DNA of 64,000 nt from Ilumatobacter coccineus YM16-304 (GTDB lineage: Bacteria; Actinomycetota; Acidimicrobiia; Acidimicrobiales; Ilumatobacteraceae): the NCBI RefSeq assembly GCF_000348785.1, contig NC_020520.1, forward strand, positions 4,402,001-4,466,000. Direction: 5' to 3'. Below are positions 44,727 through 55,600 of this stretch, piece after piece. Positions within the stretch are counted from its first letter, which is position 1, and each line of letters opens with the position of its first letter. The notes beneath the pieces are model-generated. The model made no database searches. It had not been told where the DNA came from and saw only the letters and a program-made list of their open reading frames with translations. The translations under genes were made by a program, and so were the position numbers.

Positions 44727-44732
44727 TAGGCT
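44727..44732 (+). promoter_or_regulatory. -10 box of the NAD-salvage operon (leaderless)
   Basis: TAGGCT lies 6 nt before the GTG at 44739. Confidence 0.5.
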
Positions 44733-44738
44733 CGGTTC

Positions 44739-45350
44739 GTGACCACTTCGCAGCACGATGCCCGCACGGCGCTGATCGTCGTCGACATGCAGAACGACTT
44801 CGGGCACCCCGACGGATCGCTCTTCGTCGAAGGTGGCGACACCATCGTCGGTGCCATCAACGACAAGATCGAGGAGGTCGCCGGCGACGGCGGACTCGTC
44901 GTGCTCACGCAGGACTGGCACCCGGCCTCGACCCCGCACTTCATCGACGACGGTGGCGTGTGGCCGACGCATTGCGTCGCCGGTACCTGGGGAGCCGAGC
45001 TCGTCGACGGGCTCGACCCGAACCATCGCGCGAGCGCCGTCATCCGCAAGGGCACCAACGGCGAAGACGGCTACTCGGCGTTCTCGATGCGCGAACCGGG
45101 CGGCGACGTCGACATCCCGACCGGCCTCGCCGGCTTGCTGCGAGAGCGCGGTGTGGAACGCGTCGTCGTGGTCGGCCTCGCCACCGATGTCTGCGTGTCG
45201 GCCACCGCGCAGAGCGCTGCCACCGAAGACTTCGAGACGTTCGTCGTGTGGGATGCGACCCGACCGGTCTACACCGACGCCGACACTCACACCCGTACCA
45301 TCGACGAGCTCAACGATGCCGGTGTGATCGTGATCGGCTCCACGTCGTGA
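44739..45350 (+). CDS. pncA: nicotinamidase (isochorismatase fold)
   Basis: This 203-residue protein has the isochorismatase triad: Asp16 in VVDMQNDF, Lys104 in IRKGTN, and Cys152 in ATDVCVS. The metal-binding DWHPASTPHF segment is typical of nicotinamidase and PncA. It hydrolyses nicotinamide to nicotinate and ammonia. The next gene, overlapping at GTGA (45347-45350), is the phosphoribosyltransferase that uses nicotinate, which settles the role. The GTG start has a leaderless promoter. Confidence 0.92.
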   Translation: MTTSQHDARTALIVVDMQNDFGHPDGSLFVEGGDTIVGAINDKIEEVAGDGGLVVLTQDWHPASTPHFIDDGGVWPTHCVAGTWGAELVDGLDPNHRASAVIRKGTNGEDGYSAFSMREPGGDVDIPTGLAGLLRERGVERVVVVGLATDVCVSATAQSAATEDFETFVVWDATRPVYTDADTHTRTIDELNDAGVIVIGSTS

Positions 45351-46888
45351 CCTCCCTCGCGTCGGCCATCACCGGTCGCTGGGTCCAAACGCGCGGTCCG
45401 CTGTTCACCGACATGTACGAGCTGGCGATGGCGCAGGTGTACGTCACCCAGGGCATCTCCGAACGCGCCGCGCAGTTCGACCACTTCTTCCGATCGACGC
45501 CCGACTACGGCACGCACCAGGCCGGTTACTGCGTGAGCGCCGGGCTCGAGCCGTTCATGGGATGGCTCGGCGGGCTCCGCATCGACGACTCGCACATCGA
45601 GGCGCTCGCCGCGATGACCTCCCCCACCGGCACCCCGGTGTTCGGTACCGAGTTCCTCGACTGGTTGGCGGCACCCGACCGTTTCGAGGGCATCGAGGTC
45701 CGCGCGATCGCCGAAGGGCGCGTCGTGCACCCGCACATCCCGATCGTCACGGTGACCGGGCCGCTCGCGGTGTGTCAGCTGCTCGAAACGTCGCTGCTCA
45801 ACCACTTCAACTACCCGACGCTCATCGCCACGAAGGCGGCGCGGGTCGTGCGCAGCGCACGCGGCGGCCGAGTGTTGGAGTTCGGGATGCGGCGCGGCCC
45901 GGCGACCGGAGTGAACGAAGGCATCCGTGGAGCGCTGATCGGTGGCTGCGTCTCGACGTCGAACGTCGAGGCGGCGATCGCACTCGGTCGCCAGCCCATC
46001 GGCACCCACGCGCACTCGCTCGTCCAGGCCTACATGGCGATCGGTGATGGCGAACTCGGCGCGTTCCGGGCCATGGCCCAGGCCGCCCCCGACGAGTGCA
46101 TCCTGCTCGTCGACACCGTCGACACGCTCGCATCGGGCGTGCCCAATGCGATCACCGTGTTCGACGAACTGCGTGCCGACGGCCACGAGCCGGTCGGCGT
46201 GCGACTCGATTCGGGCGACCTCGCCTACCTGGCGGTGCAGACGGCGAAGCTGCTCGACGCAGCGGGCTATCCCGGCGTGTCGATCGTGCTGTCGAGCGAT
46301 CTCGACGAGCTCAACATCTGGCAGATCCTCACTCAGATCGCCGACGAGGCCGAGCGGGAGGGGATGGATCCCAACCCGATCCGTCAGCGCCTCGTCTACG
46401 GCGTCGGGACTCGGCTCATCACGTCACACGGGTCGGGAGCGCTCAACGGGGTGTACAAGTTGGTCGGCATCGAAGACGAGCACGGCGAGTGGACGCCCGC
46501 GATCAAGATCTCCGAGGACCCGGGCAAGATCCCGCTGCCCGGCCGCAAGGCGGTGTGGCGCCTGTACGACCACCGCGACGTCGCCATCGTCGACCTCATC
46601 GGCTTGAGCGACGAGGAGCCGCTGCCGCTCGACGAGAACGTGGTGCACCACCCGAATCACTCGGGCGTCAACCAGATCATCAGGCGCGCCGACATCGCTC
46701 GTGTCGAGCCGCTGCTCGTCACGCCCGAGAGCGGAGCGTCGATCGACGAGTTGGCGGCGCGCTGCGCGACCGATCTCGATCATCTCGACCCCGGCGTGCG
46801 ACGGCTCGTCAACCCGCACCGCTATCACGTGTCGATCACCGACGAACTCCACAAGCTGCGCGCCGACCTCGTCACACGCGCGAAATAG
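45347..46888 (+). CDS. pncB: nicotinate phosphoribosyltransferase
   Basis: This 513-residue protein starts at GTG 45347, overlapping the nicotinamidase stop, so the genes are translationally coupled. The NAPRTase core is seen: FTDMYELAMAQVY, the phosphorylated-His-type region, EFGMRRGPATGVNEGIRGALIGGC, GTHAHSLVQAY and VRLDSGDLAYLAVQTAKLLD. It converts nicotinate and PRPP to nicotinate mononucleotide with ATP assistance, completing the Preiss-Handler salvage of nicotinamide begun by the upstream enzyme. Length fits the longer actinobacterial class. Confidence 0.93.
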   Translation: MTSLASAITGRWVQTRGPLFTDMYELAMAQVYVTQGISERAAQFDHFFRSTPDYGTHQAGYCVSAGLEPFMGWLGGLRIDDSHIEALAAMTSPTGTPVFGTEFLDWLAAPDRFEGIEVRAIAEGRVVHPHIPIVTVTGPLAVCQLLETSLLNHFNYPTLIATKAARVVRSARGGRVLEFGMRRGPATGVNEGIRGALIGGCVSTSNVEAAIALGRQPIGTHAHSLVQAYMAIGDGELGAFRAMAQAAPDECILLVDTVDTLASGVPNAITVFDELRADGHEPVGVRLDSGDLAYLAVQTAKLLDAAGYPGVSIVLSSDLDELNIWQILTQIADEAEREGMDPNPIRQRLVYGVGTRLITSHGSGALNGVYKLVGIEDEHGEWTPAIKISEDPGKIPLPGRKAVWRLYDHRDVAIVDLIGLSDEEPLPLDENVVHHPNHSGVNQIIRRADIARVEPLLVTPESGASIDELAARCATDLDHLDPGVRRLVNPHRYHVSITDELHKLRADLVTRAK

Positions 46889-46934
46889 TCAGGCGGAGCG
46901 AGCGGGCTGCAACCGGCCGTCAGGCTCGTGGCGG

Positions 46935-47516
46935 TCAGCCGAAGTTCTCGAAGTAGCGCGAGGGGGTGGGGCCGCGCTGACCCTGGTACTTCGACCCCTT
47001 GGCACCGGCGCCGTACGGGTGGTCGGCAGCGCTGGTCATCTGCATGAAGCTGACCTGGCCGATCTTCATGCCCGGGTACAGCGTGATCGGCAGGCTCGCG
47101 ACGTTGGCGAGTTCGAGCGTGATGTGGCCGTCGAACCCGGCGTCGATGAAGCCGGCGGTCGAGTGGATGAGCAGCCCGAGGCGTCCGAGCGACGACTTGC
47201 CTTCGACGCGGCCGACGAGGTCGTCGGGCACCGCGATGCGTTCGTAGGTCGAGCCGAGCACGAACTCACCGGGGTGGAGGATGAACGGGTCGTCGCCCAC
47301 GCCGTCGTCGCCGGCCGGGATCTCGATCGGCTCGGTGAGGTCGAGCATGTCTTCCTTCACGTCGATGATGCCGCGCGTGTGGTTGCGGAAGACGCGGAAC
47401 AGGTTGGAGATGCGCACGTCGATCGACGACGGCTGGATCAGCGACTCGTCGAGCGGGTCGATGACGATGCGCCCGGCGTCGAGCTGTTCACGGATGGACC
47501 GGTCGGACAGAATCAC
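46935..47516 (-). CDS. dcd: dCTP deaminase (probably bifunctional, releasing dUMP)
   Basis: This 193-residue protein starts at GTG 47516 with a leaderless promoter. The motifs [41 protein letters not shown] (with catalytic Glu) and GQVSFMQM are those of dCTP deaminase. The mycobacterial enzyme of this length also hydrolyses dUTP to dUMP. It supplies dUMP for thymidylate synthesis and controls uracil entry into DNA. The gene is convergent with pncB. Confidence 0.95.
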   Translation of the reverse strand: MILSDRSIREQLDAGRIVIDPLDESLIQPSSIDVRISNLFRVFRNHTRGIIDVKEDMLDLTEPIEIPAGDDGVGDDPFILHPGEFVLGSTYERIAVPDDLVGRVEGKSSLGRLGLLIHSTAGFIDAGFDGHITLELANVASLPITLYPGMKIGQVSFMQMTSAADHPYGAGAKGSKYQGQRGPTPSRYFENFG

Positions 47517-47522
47517 GCTGGC

Positions 47523-47528
47523 ACGATA
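47523..47528 (-). promoter_or_regulatory. -10 box of dcd (leaderless)
   Basis: On the minus strand TATCGT lies 6 nt before the GTG start at 47516. The upstream sequence is otherwise free of Shine-Dalgarno-like sites. Confidence 0.55.
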
Positions 47529-47557
47529 CCCAACCCAGTCCCGCCGCCAGACCGCGG

Positions 47558-47590
47558 TGCGTCAATCGGTGTCAGACACCCGATGACGCA
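47558..47590. repeat. dispersed 33-bp palindromic repeat, unit 3
   Basis: TGCGTCAATC and the right arm CGATGACGCA flank GGTGTCAGACACC. It is nearly the same as units 1 and 2 at 30239-30300, 17 kb away. Confidence 0.8.
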
Positions 47591-47617
47591 TCAAATGGTG
47601 TCAGACACCGGATGACG
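47591..47617. repeat. dispersed palindromic repeat, unit 4 (tandem with unit 3)
   Basis: TCAAATGGTGTCAGACACC followed by GGATGACG keeps the same core and right arm as the other units. It ends 3 nt before the GNAT gene stop. Confidence 0.75.
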
Positions 47618-47620
47618 TGG

Positions 47621-48091
47621 TCAGGGGGTCGGGGCGGTGTATTCCATGAGGTGGTGGCTTTCGACGCCGCCGACGATCTCGAATCCGAGGCGGTGGTAGA
47701 GCCGCAGCGCCGCGAGGTTCTCCTTCACGACGCTGTGGCGCAGCGGTCGACCCGCCGACGTCGCTTCCGCTTGCAGCTGGTGGATCAGGCGACTGCCGAT
47801 GCCACGGTTGCGGAAGCTGCTGTGGATCGCGAGGTCGAGGAGACGGATCTCGTCGGGTGCCCGGTTGACCCAGATGCGGCCGATCGGTGCGAGTCCGTCG
47901 AGCACGATGTCGTGGCTCGACGCCGGAAACCGGCGCGTGTAGTCGGTGTGCTGCGCCTCGAACTGCATGGCCAGCAGCGTGGCGATCTGGTCGGCGGGCC
48001 ATCCGATGCCGACGAACTCTTCGGCTCGAGTGTCGGCGTACAGCTCACGCAGGAAGTCGACGTCGCCAGGGGTCGCCGGCCGGAGCAGCAT
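47621..48091 (-). CDS. GNAT N-acetyltransferase, last gene of the tail-collar operon
   Basis: This 156-residue protein has GNAT motifs: LLRPATPGDVDFLREL at the start, LDLAIHSSFRNRGIGSRLI (acetyl-CoA pyrophosphate loop RNRGIG) and an NLAALRLYHRLGFEIVG motif. It transfers an acetyl group to an amine on a small molecule or protein. Its ATG lies only 2 nt after the stop of the tail-collar gene at 48094, so it is almost certainly co-transcribed with the collar genes. The substrate is unknown; modification of the surface proteins is a possibility, not a finding. Confidence 0.85.
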   Translation of the reverse strand: MLLRPATPGDVDFLRELYADTRAEEFVGIGWPADQIATLLAMQFEAQHTDYTRRFPASSHDIVLDGLAPIGRIWVNRAPDEIRLLDLAIHSSFRNRGIGSRLIHQLQAEATSAGRPLRHSVVKENLAALRLYHRLGFEIVGGVESHHLMEYTAPTP

Positions 48092-48093
48092 CC

Positions 48094-48621
48094 CTAACGC
48101 GTCGGGTAGAGGCCGATGAGGGCGATGATGAAGTGGACCGCGAGGAACGGCTGCATGTTGTTGTGCGCCTGCGATCCGCCTTCGGTACTCAACGACTCGG
48201 GGGCGAGGTCGACCAGGTCGCTGAGCGGCTCGGCCTGGTAGGCGGTGCCACCCCGAACCCGGCCGAGGGTCGTCTGCGACGTCGGCGACTGGACCTGCCC
48301 CAGCGGAGTGTTCGCGCCCCAGGGCACGTGCGTGTGTTGTGGCATCTGCGATTCGGTGAGCTCGATCTCCTCGGTGCCCCCTCGCTGACCGATCCTGCGG
48401 CTCGTCAAACCAGGCCCGCGGCCCGGGTGCATCGGCGCTCGGCCCTGCAGATCGGGCAAGGCGGTGGTGGTCTCACCGTCGCCGCCATAGATGGTGCCGA
48501 TCAAGGAGAACAGTGCGGTGTTCTGCGCGATCGGCAGCAGTTGGCCGTTGCAGACGGCCCACCCGCGTGGAGCGAAGCTGCCCGCGAAGATCCGGATCTC
48601 GGCGACGAACGGTTCAGACAT
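48094..48621 (-). CDS. phage-tail-collar (MdpB-like) protein 1
   Basis: This 175-residue protein carries the tail-collar domain near the N-terminus: FVAEIRIFAGSFAPRGWAVC, GQLLPIAQNTALFSLIGTIYGGDG and LPDLQGRAP. A His-x-His site (QMPQHTH) resembles the metal-coordinating site of T4 short tail fibres. The C-terminus (NNMQPFLAVHFIIALIGLYP) closes the trimer in related fibres. It is the first of three paralogues in tandem, and a GNAT gene follows 2 nt later. No phage gene accompanies it. Confidence 0.88.
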   Translation of the reverse strand: MSEPFVAEIRIFAGSFAPRGWAVCNGQLLPIAQNTALFSLIGTIYGGDGETTTALPDLQGRAPMHPGRGPGLTSRRIGQRGGTEEIELTESQMPQHTHVPWGANTPLGQVQSPTSQTTLGRVRGGTAYQAEPLSDLVDLAPESLSTEGGSQAHNNMQPFLAVHFIIALIGLYPTR

Positions 48622-48629
48622 GATGCTTC

Positions 48630-49145
48630 TCAGTTTCTCGACGGGTAGATGCCGAAGAGGGCGATGATGAAGTTGACGCACAGGAACGGCATGAGGTTGT
48701 CGTGCGGTTGGCTCCCACCGGCGTCGAGCACGGTCGGGGCCATGTTGTGGGTCGGTGCGGTCTCGACGAACTTCGACGTGGCCGACGAGCTGGACACGAC
48801 CTTGCCCTCGGGCTGGTTGTCGGTCGCGGAGTTCGTCGATGCCCGGGCGTCGTGGGAGTGGGCCGGAAGCTCGGGTTGGGTGATCGTCACCCGCTCCTGG
48901 CCGCCCTTCTGGCCGAGCTGGCGTATGGAGAGCGCCGGACCGTTGCCTGCGTGGATCGGAATCCGACCGCGCATGTCGGGCAGTCCGAACGTCGTCCGAC
49001 CGTCGCCGCCGTGGATCGTGTCCAACAGCGAGAACAGGGCGTCGTTCTGACTCACCGCCAGGAGTTGGCCGTCGCACAATGCCCAACCTCGGGGTGCGAA
49101 ATCTCCGGCGAACATACGGATCTCACCGACGAATGGTTCAGACAT
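48630..49145 (-). CDS. phage-tail-collar (MdpB-like) protein 2
   Basis: This 171-residue paralogue has MSEPFVGEIRMFAGDFAPRG, then GQLLAVSQNDALFSLLDTIHGGDG, PDMRGRIPIHAGNGP and the His-x-His site LPAHSH, ending NLMPFLCVNFIIALFGIYP. It starts after a clear GAGGAG site. The gap to protein 1 is 8 nt. The middle part (about residues 95-130, Ser/Thr/Asn-rich) differs most from the others. Confidence 0.88.
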   Translation of the reverse strand: MSEPFVGEIRMFAGDFAPRGWALCDGQLLAVSQNDALFSLLDTIHGGDGRTTFGLPDMRGRIPIHAGNGPALSIRQLGQKGGQERVTITQPELPAHSHDARASTNSATDNQPEGKVVSSSSATSKFVETAPTHNMAPTVLDAGGSQPHDNLMPFLCVNFIIALFGIYPSRN

Positions 49146-49152
49146 GATCTCC

Positions 49153-49650
49153 TCAGCTCCTCGACGGGAACAGCCCGCTCAGCGCGATGCAGAAATAGAG
49201 CGCGGTCCACGGCTGCATGTTGTCGTGGCCCTGGTTGGCACCGGCGGACGCAATCGTGCCCGGGCGCAGGTCGACCAGCGCGTCGGGTGACGCGTAGCCG
49301 TTGAGCGATGCCGCCAGAGCACCATCGGCCGCGAGTGGCGAGTCGGCGTTGGCCGACGATGCCTGGTGGCCGTGCGAGTGTGCAGGCATCTCGGCGGTGG
49401 TCAACGAGTGCGTCTCCTCACCGCCCTTCTGGCCGTGATGGTGCTCGTTGCTGACGTGGATGGGTGTCCGGCCGCGCAGGTCGGGCAACCCGAGTGTGGT
49501 TCGCCCGTCGCCGCCGAAGTCGGTGCCCAGCAGTGAGTAGAGCGACTGGTTCTGGTTGATCGGCAAGATCTGACCGTCGCAGAACGCCCACCCGCGGGGA
49601 GCGAAGTCGAAGCCGATCATTCGGATCTCGGCGAGAAACGGTTCAGACAT
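49153..49650 (-). CDS. phage-tail-collar (MdpB-like) protein 3
   Basis: This 165-residue paralogue reads FDFAPRGWAFCDGQILPINQ, LYSLLGTDFGGDGRTTLGLP and LRGRTPIHVSNEHHHGQKGG, with the metal-site-like MPAHSHGH and the end NMQPWTALYFCIALSGLFP. An AGGA site precedes the ATG at 49650. It follows the giant surface protein gene by 41 nt. All three collar proteins start MSEPF, and their domain order is the same, so they arose by duplication. Confidence 0.88.
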   Translation of the reverse strand: MSEPFLAEIRMIGFDFAPRGWAFCDGQILPINQNQSLYSLLGTDFGGDGRTTLGLPDLRGRTPIHVSNEHHHGQKGGEETHSLTTAEMPAHSHGHQASSANADSPLAADGALAASLNGYASPDALVDLRPGTIASAGANQGHDNMQPWTALYFCIALSGLFPSRS

Positions 49651-49691
49651 GGTGTCCTTTCGCTGCAGGGCTCGGCGGTCGGTGTGTTCGG

Positions 49692-52600
49692 TCAGACGGC
49701 ACAGGCACCTCCGCCGCTGATGTCGCCGCCCGAGGCGGAGACATCCACCGACGGGTTGCCGACGTTGTCGCTCGCGATGTCGCTCTGGATCGCCGCTGCG
49801 TCGTTTGGTGCGCCGACGTAGCCGCTGATCGCGATGGTGCTCGACCCGAGCGTGCCGATGTAGGCATCTCCGAACGAGAAGGTCGGGTCGGGCATCTGAT
49901 CGAAGGTGTTGTTGCCACCCGACATGCCGACGTCGAGGCAGACCGCAGTGGTGTCGGTGGCGAGGGCGCCGCTGGCCACGAACAGGCCGGCGAAGTAGAA
50001 GATGTCATCGGCCCCTTCGAGGATCGTGTTGTTCTCCAAGGTCGCATTCAGGCGGTTGCTGCCGTTGCGAGCCTCGAGGCTGATACCGCTCTCGGTCCAC
50101 GACCGCACCGAGTTGCCGGTGAGGTCGACGGTCGAGGTGCCGGCGCCGTTGCTGATGACGCCCACGCCGTATCCGCCCGAGCCGGGGGTGCCGGGCGTGC
50201 CGACGACGTTGTTCGTGATGTCACCGTCGAACGAGCCGTCCGAGGTGGAGGACTCGAGGTTGACGTTGATCGCGCGGCCCACCGCACCCTGGATGCTGTT
50301 GTTCTCGATCGAGTAGGTGAGCGAGCCCGAGTAGGAGTTGCCGGCGCTCAGGGTGATTCCCGATCCGACCACCGTTTCGCCACCGTTGACCTGCATCGTG
50401 TTGCCGTCGGTGCCGAGTGGTCCGCCGATGGTCACGTCAGCGCTGGCACTGCCGTTCAACGACACCTGCACGTGGTCGCCGTCGCTGTCTTCGAAGGTGT
50501 TGCCCGCCACGACGATCGTGGCGTCGCTGCTGTTGTCGCCCAGGTAGAGCAGCGAGTCGTTTCCCTGACCGCTGTCGTTGTTGTCGGTGAAGCGACTGTC
50601 GGTGACCGACAGCGACGCGAGGTTTCCGTTCGCGTTCGTGATGCGAACGTGGTCGTCGTGCGATCGATCGAACGACGTGTTGGCGATCGTGTACGCACCG
50701 GTGGGTGCTGTCACCATCACCGCCGCTTCGTCGGGGGATGTCTGGTCGGCGACGTTGAGGAAGTCGGACCGCGTGATGGTGAGCCCGGCGACGGCGTTCG
50801 CTCGCACGCCGTTGCCGTCGATGTTGCCGAGTGCTCCGGCTGCGCCGATGTCGAGGTAGTTGAGCGAGATGCCGGTCGCTGTGTCGAGGTAGATGGCATC
50901 TCCCGTCTTCGTGTGGATGGTGCCGCCCGAGCCGTTGTTGGCCGTGATTCCCGGACCGGACGCTCCGTCTCCGTTCACCGTGAACGTGCCCGTGGTGTTG
51001 CGGATGTCGATGCCGACGGCGCTTCCGCCGGTCGAGGTGACGCTGTCGAGCACGACGCCGAGGTTCGTGTTGTCGAGATCGACGGCAGTGGCCTGGCCGG
51101 TGTTGATCGTGCCGGACGTGGTGGAGAACGTGCCCGAGTTCGACACGAGCAGCCCGGTCTGGTTGCTCGTGGTGTTCGTGACGTCGAGGTCGGCGAACGA
51201 GATCGTCGCGCCGCTGTTGCTCGTGGCCGTGACTGCCGTGCCGGTCGAGTTGGTGAGGTGCACGTATTCAGTGAACGTGATCTGAGACGAGCCGGAGTTG
51301 TTGGTGAGCGCGACGCCCGCACCGCCGGTGTCGTCGATCGAGCCCGTGAACGTGATCACGCCACCCGTCCGACCATTGATGTCGACCGCTCGACCCTGGC
51401 TGTTGGAGATCGCCGTGGTGAAGGTGGCGTTGCCCGAACCTCCGTCGATGTCGACCGCTTCCTGCGTGGTCGACCCCGACCCGCCGATCGCTCCGGCCAT
51501 GTAGAACGTGGCGGAGTTGTTGGTGAGTTCGACGCCCTTCTGACCGCCGTTGATGGTGGCGTAGGCGAACGCGACCGGCGCCGTTGCGCCGGTGATCTCG
51601 ATCGCCGAGCCCGACGCTCCGCTGATCGAGACGATGCCACCGCTGTAGCCGGTGGTGCCGGTGAGGCCGTTGAGGTCGATCGCCGATGCTCCGCTGATCG
51701 TGCTGGTCGACACCTGGGTGTCGAGCGAGACGGCGTCGAGGTTGCCGCTGGTGGCGACTTCGATGATGCCACCGGTGCCCGACACGTCGATCTCGGACGC
51801 GGTGAGCGTCCCGACGACGGTGCCGGCGAGCGCGTGACCGGCCGGGGTGTTGGCCACGTCGAGGCCGCGGACCGTGTTGTCTTCGGCAAGTGCGATGCCG
51901 TCGGCGGTGGTCGACGAGATGGTCGGCGACGTGCCGTCCAGGCTGGGCAGGGTCTCGCTGTGGGTGGGAGTGGTGATGCCGAGGGCTCCGGCGAGCGTGG
52001 TGCCCGTGGTGCCCTCGCCGATGACTCGTTGACCGTCCGCCAGGACGATGCCGTCGGTGTAGGTGCCGTCGGCGAGGAAGACGCCGTGGTTGGCGGCGGG
52101 GCCGCCGGCGGCGTTGAACTGGCCGATCGTCTTGAACGGCGCGACGCGGGTGCCGTCACCGCCGGCAGCGGCGGCGTCGTCGATGAACCAGATCGGTGCG
52201 CTGACCGCAATGGTCACCGTGGCGGCGGTGGAACAGGCCGACGGCGCGGGCGTTCCGCCGTCGCACACCTGGTAGGTGAAGGTGTCGTTGCCCGTGAAGC
52301 CGGCGGGCGGTTCGTAGACGAAGCCACCGGAGTTGGGGTTGACGGCCACTCCGCCGCCCTGTGCGGAGGTGGTCGGCACGGTGCCGCCGATGGTGAAGGC
52401 TCCGGAGTAGTCGACGTCGGTGATGGTGGCCCCCTGGATGAGGCCGGCCGAGGCGGGCACGTCGATACCCACGTTGCCGATCGAGGCGTAGGTGCCAGGG
52501 GCGGTCAGCGTGGGTGCGTCGTTGGCGGCGGTGACGCTGACCGTCTTGTCGGCGTCGGCCGAGTCGATGGCGCCATCGTTCACGACGAATCGGACGACGC

Positions 52601-55600
52601 GGGCGGTGGTGTCGGGCGTGTTGTTCGCGTTGGTGTAGGTGACCGATCGCAACACCGCCTGGAAGTCGGCGAGCGACTGACCGGTGGCGGGGTCGATGGT
52701 GAGGACGCCAGCGGCGTAGCTGATGTCGCCGGCGACGATGCCGCCCGTCGCGGTCGCGGCGAGCACTTCACTCGCTCCGTCCTGCAGGTTGGTGATGGTG
52801 ACGGTTGCCGTGTCGAGCACCGTGCTGTCGGGGTCGGTGACCGTGACCCCGGCGTCGACGACGACCGCGCCGCCGTCTTCGGTGAAGGCGGTGGTGCCGG
52901 CGGTGGTCGTGACGACGGGCGCTTCGTTGATGTTGGTGACGGTGACCGCGAGGTTCTGCACGTCGGTCAGCGAACCCGAGTCGGTGACGGTGATCTGCAC
53001 CTCGTACACGTTGTCGGCGTTGGTGTCGCCGGGCGTGTCGAAATCGGGGGCGCTGTCGAAGGTGAGCACGCCCGTCGCCGCCACGATCGAGAAGTCGCCC
53101 TGATCGGCACCGCCGGTGATGCTGTAGGTGAGACCCGAGCCCTCGGTGTCGCCCTCCGGATCGGTGGACTGCACGTCGGTCACGGCGGTCTGGTTCTCGG
53201 CGGCCGACACGGCACTGCCCGAGGTGATGGTCGGTGCTTCGTTGACGTCGGTGACGGTGACCGCGAGGTCTTGCACGTCGGTCATCGAGTCGGAGTCGGT
53301 GACGGTGATCTGCACCTCGTACACGTTGTCGGCGTTGGTGTCGCCGGGCGTGTCGAAGTCGGGGGCGCTGTCGAAGGTGAGCACGCCCGTCGCCGCCACG
53401 ATCGAGAAGTCGCCCTGATCGGCACCGCCGGTGATGCTGTAGGTGAGACCCGAGCCCTCGGTGTCGCCCTCCGGATCGGTGGACTGCACGTCGGTGACGA
53501 CAGTCTGGTTCTCGGCAGCGAGGGCGGTCGCCACGGTGGTGATCGACGGGGCTTCGCTCACGTCGGTGACGGTGATCGCCAGGTCGAGGACGTCGGTGAG
53601 CGGCGTGCCCGGGCCGGCGTCGGTGACGGTGACCTGCACGTCGTACGTGCCGTCGGCTCCGGTGTCGGCCGGCGACTCGAAGTCGGGCGCCGCGTCGAAC
53701 GTCAGCGCTCCGGTGGCGGCGTCGATGGAGAAGGCGGCCGCGTCGGCGCCTCCGGTGATCGAGTAGGTGAGGCCGGCCCCTTCGGAGCTGAAGTCGTCGG
53801 TCGTGTCGACGTCGACCGCCGCGGTCTGGTTCTCCGCCGCGTTGGCGGTTGCTGCGGTCGTGATCGTGGGTGCGAGGTTGCGGTTGTTCGAGAAGGTGCA
53901 GGTGACGTTCTCGCCCGGGTCGACCTCGATGGTCGCGGTGCGGGTGCCGACGTCGACGGTGCTCGGCGTGGTGCTCGTTCCGTCGTCGCACACGATCGCG
54001 GTGAGCGTCTGCGGGCTGGGGTCGACCTCGGTCACGACGTACGTGCCGATCGCGACGTCGGTGAAGGTCTTGGTCTCGGTGTCGTCGAGCGAGAACGAGT
54101 TGGGGGCGGCGATGTCGTCGGTGAACGCGTAGCCGGTGCCGCCCGACGGGTCGCTCAGCTTGACGATGTTGATCGTGCCGAGGCCGTCGACCGTGGTGGT
54201 CTCGCTGACGACGTTGTCGCTCGTGTCGGGGTCGGTGAGGTCGGACGAGACGGCAGCCTGGTTGGTGATGACGCCCGACGTCGACGCGTCGACGGTGACG
54301 TCGACGGTGAAGCTGGCCGAGTCACCGGTCGCGATGGTGCCCAAGGTGCACGACACGACGCCGTTCGGGTCTTCGCCGCATCCGGTCGTGGAGTCGAAGG
54401 TGACGCCGGCGGGCAGCGTCTCCATCACGGTCACTCCGGTGGCGTCGTCGGGGCCGGCGTTGTCGACGGTGATCGTGTACGAGAGCGAGTCGCCGGCGGC
54501 GACCGGGTCGGCGCTGTCGGTCACGGCGATCGAGAGGTCGGCCTCGCCTGGGCCGGCGGGAAGTTCGGCGAGGAAGCCCGACGCGTCGACGACGAGGTCG
54601 GCTGCTGCGCTGGTGAACACGCACACGTCGCCGTTCTCGTCGAGTTCGGCGAGGAGTTCGTTGGCGCCGGTGACACCGGCGGTGAAGTTGGCCGATGCCG
54701 CGACGGGTCGCGGATCCTGACACGGGTGCATGGTGACGTAGCCGTTGCCCGAGGGGTTGACGACGGCGAGGTTGAGGACGCCCGACCGGGCATCGGCAGG
54801 GACGCCACCGCGCCCGGCGATGCGAATCGTGTACTCGTCGCCTGCTCCCAGGCGGCCGTCGGCTTCGTACTCGCCGTCGACTGTTTCGCCGGACAGGCGG
54901 GTGTCGGCGAGTCGAACGGGCGAGGTGGTCTTCAGGTTGGTGCCGGCGGGGATGTAGGCGACCACGTCGAGGACGAGGTCGACCTCGGTCGAGGTCTCGA
55001 TGCAGACGTCGCCGTTGCCGTCGAGGTCGAGCAGCAGTTCGTTGCCGCGGTTGACGTCGGCGACGTAGTTGAGCGAGGCCGTGGAGGGTGCAGGGTCGAG
55101 GCACGGGTGTGCGCTCACGAAGCCGGTGGCGGTCGGCCGCACGGCGATCACGTTGGCGATGACCGCGTCGGCGGCCTCGGGAATCCCGGCGCGTCCGGCG
55201 ACGCGGACCACGGTCGACACGCCAGGGGTGGTGCGACCGTCGCCTTGCGACACGCCGTCGACCGTCGTGCCGGTGGGCCGGGTGTCGAGCAGGCGCCATG
55301 GTGCGATCGGCTCGATCGAACTGGTGGCGGGCACGTAGCCGGCGACGTCGACGGTGAGGTGGGTCGCCGTGCTCGCGTAGAGACAGAGGCTCCCGGTGCC
55401 GGACAGCGCCGTGACCACTTCGTTGCCGACGTTGACACCGGTGGCGAAGTTGAGCGATGCGGTGAGCGGCCGATCGAGGTCGCAGTCGTAGGCGGTGATG
55501 TAGCCGTTGCCGGTCGGGGTGACCGCGGTGAGGTTCATCACGGCGCTGGTCGCATCGGCGGGGACGGAGCCGCGTCCACCGATGACGACCTCGATCGTCT

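Noticed and set aside
48094-49650. Prophage indicated by the tail-collar genes
   Set aside because: No integrase, terminase, capsid, portal or lysis gene occurs within 60 kb, and the collar genes are joined to cellular-type surface genes.
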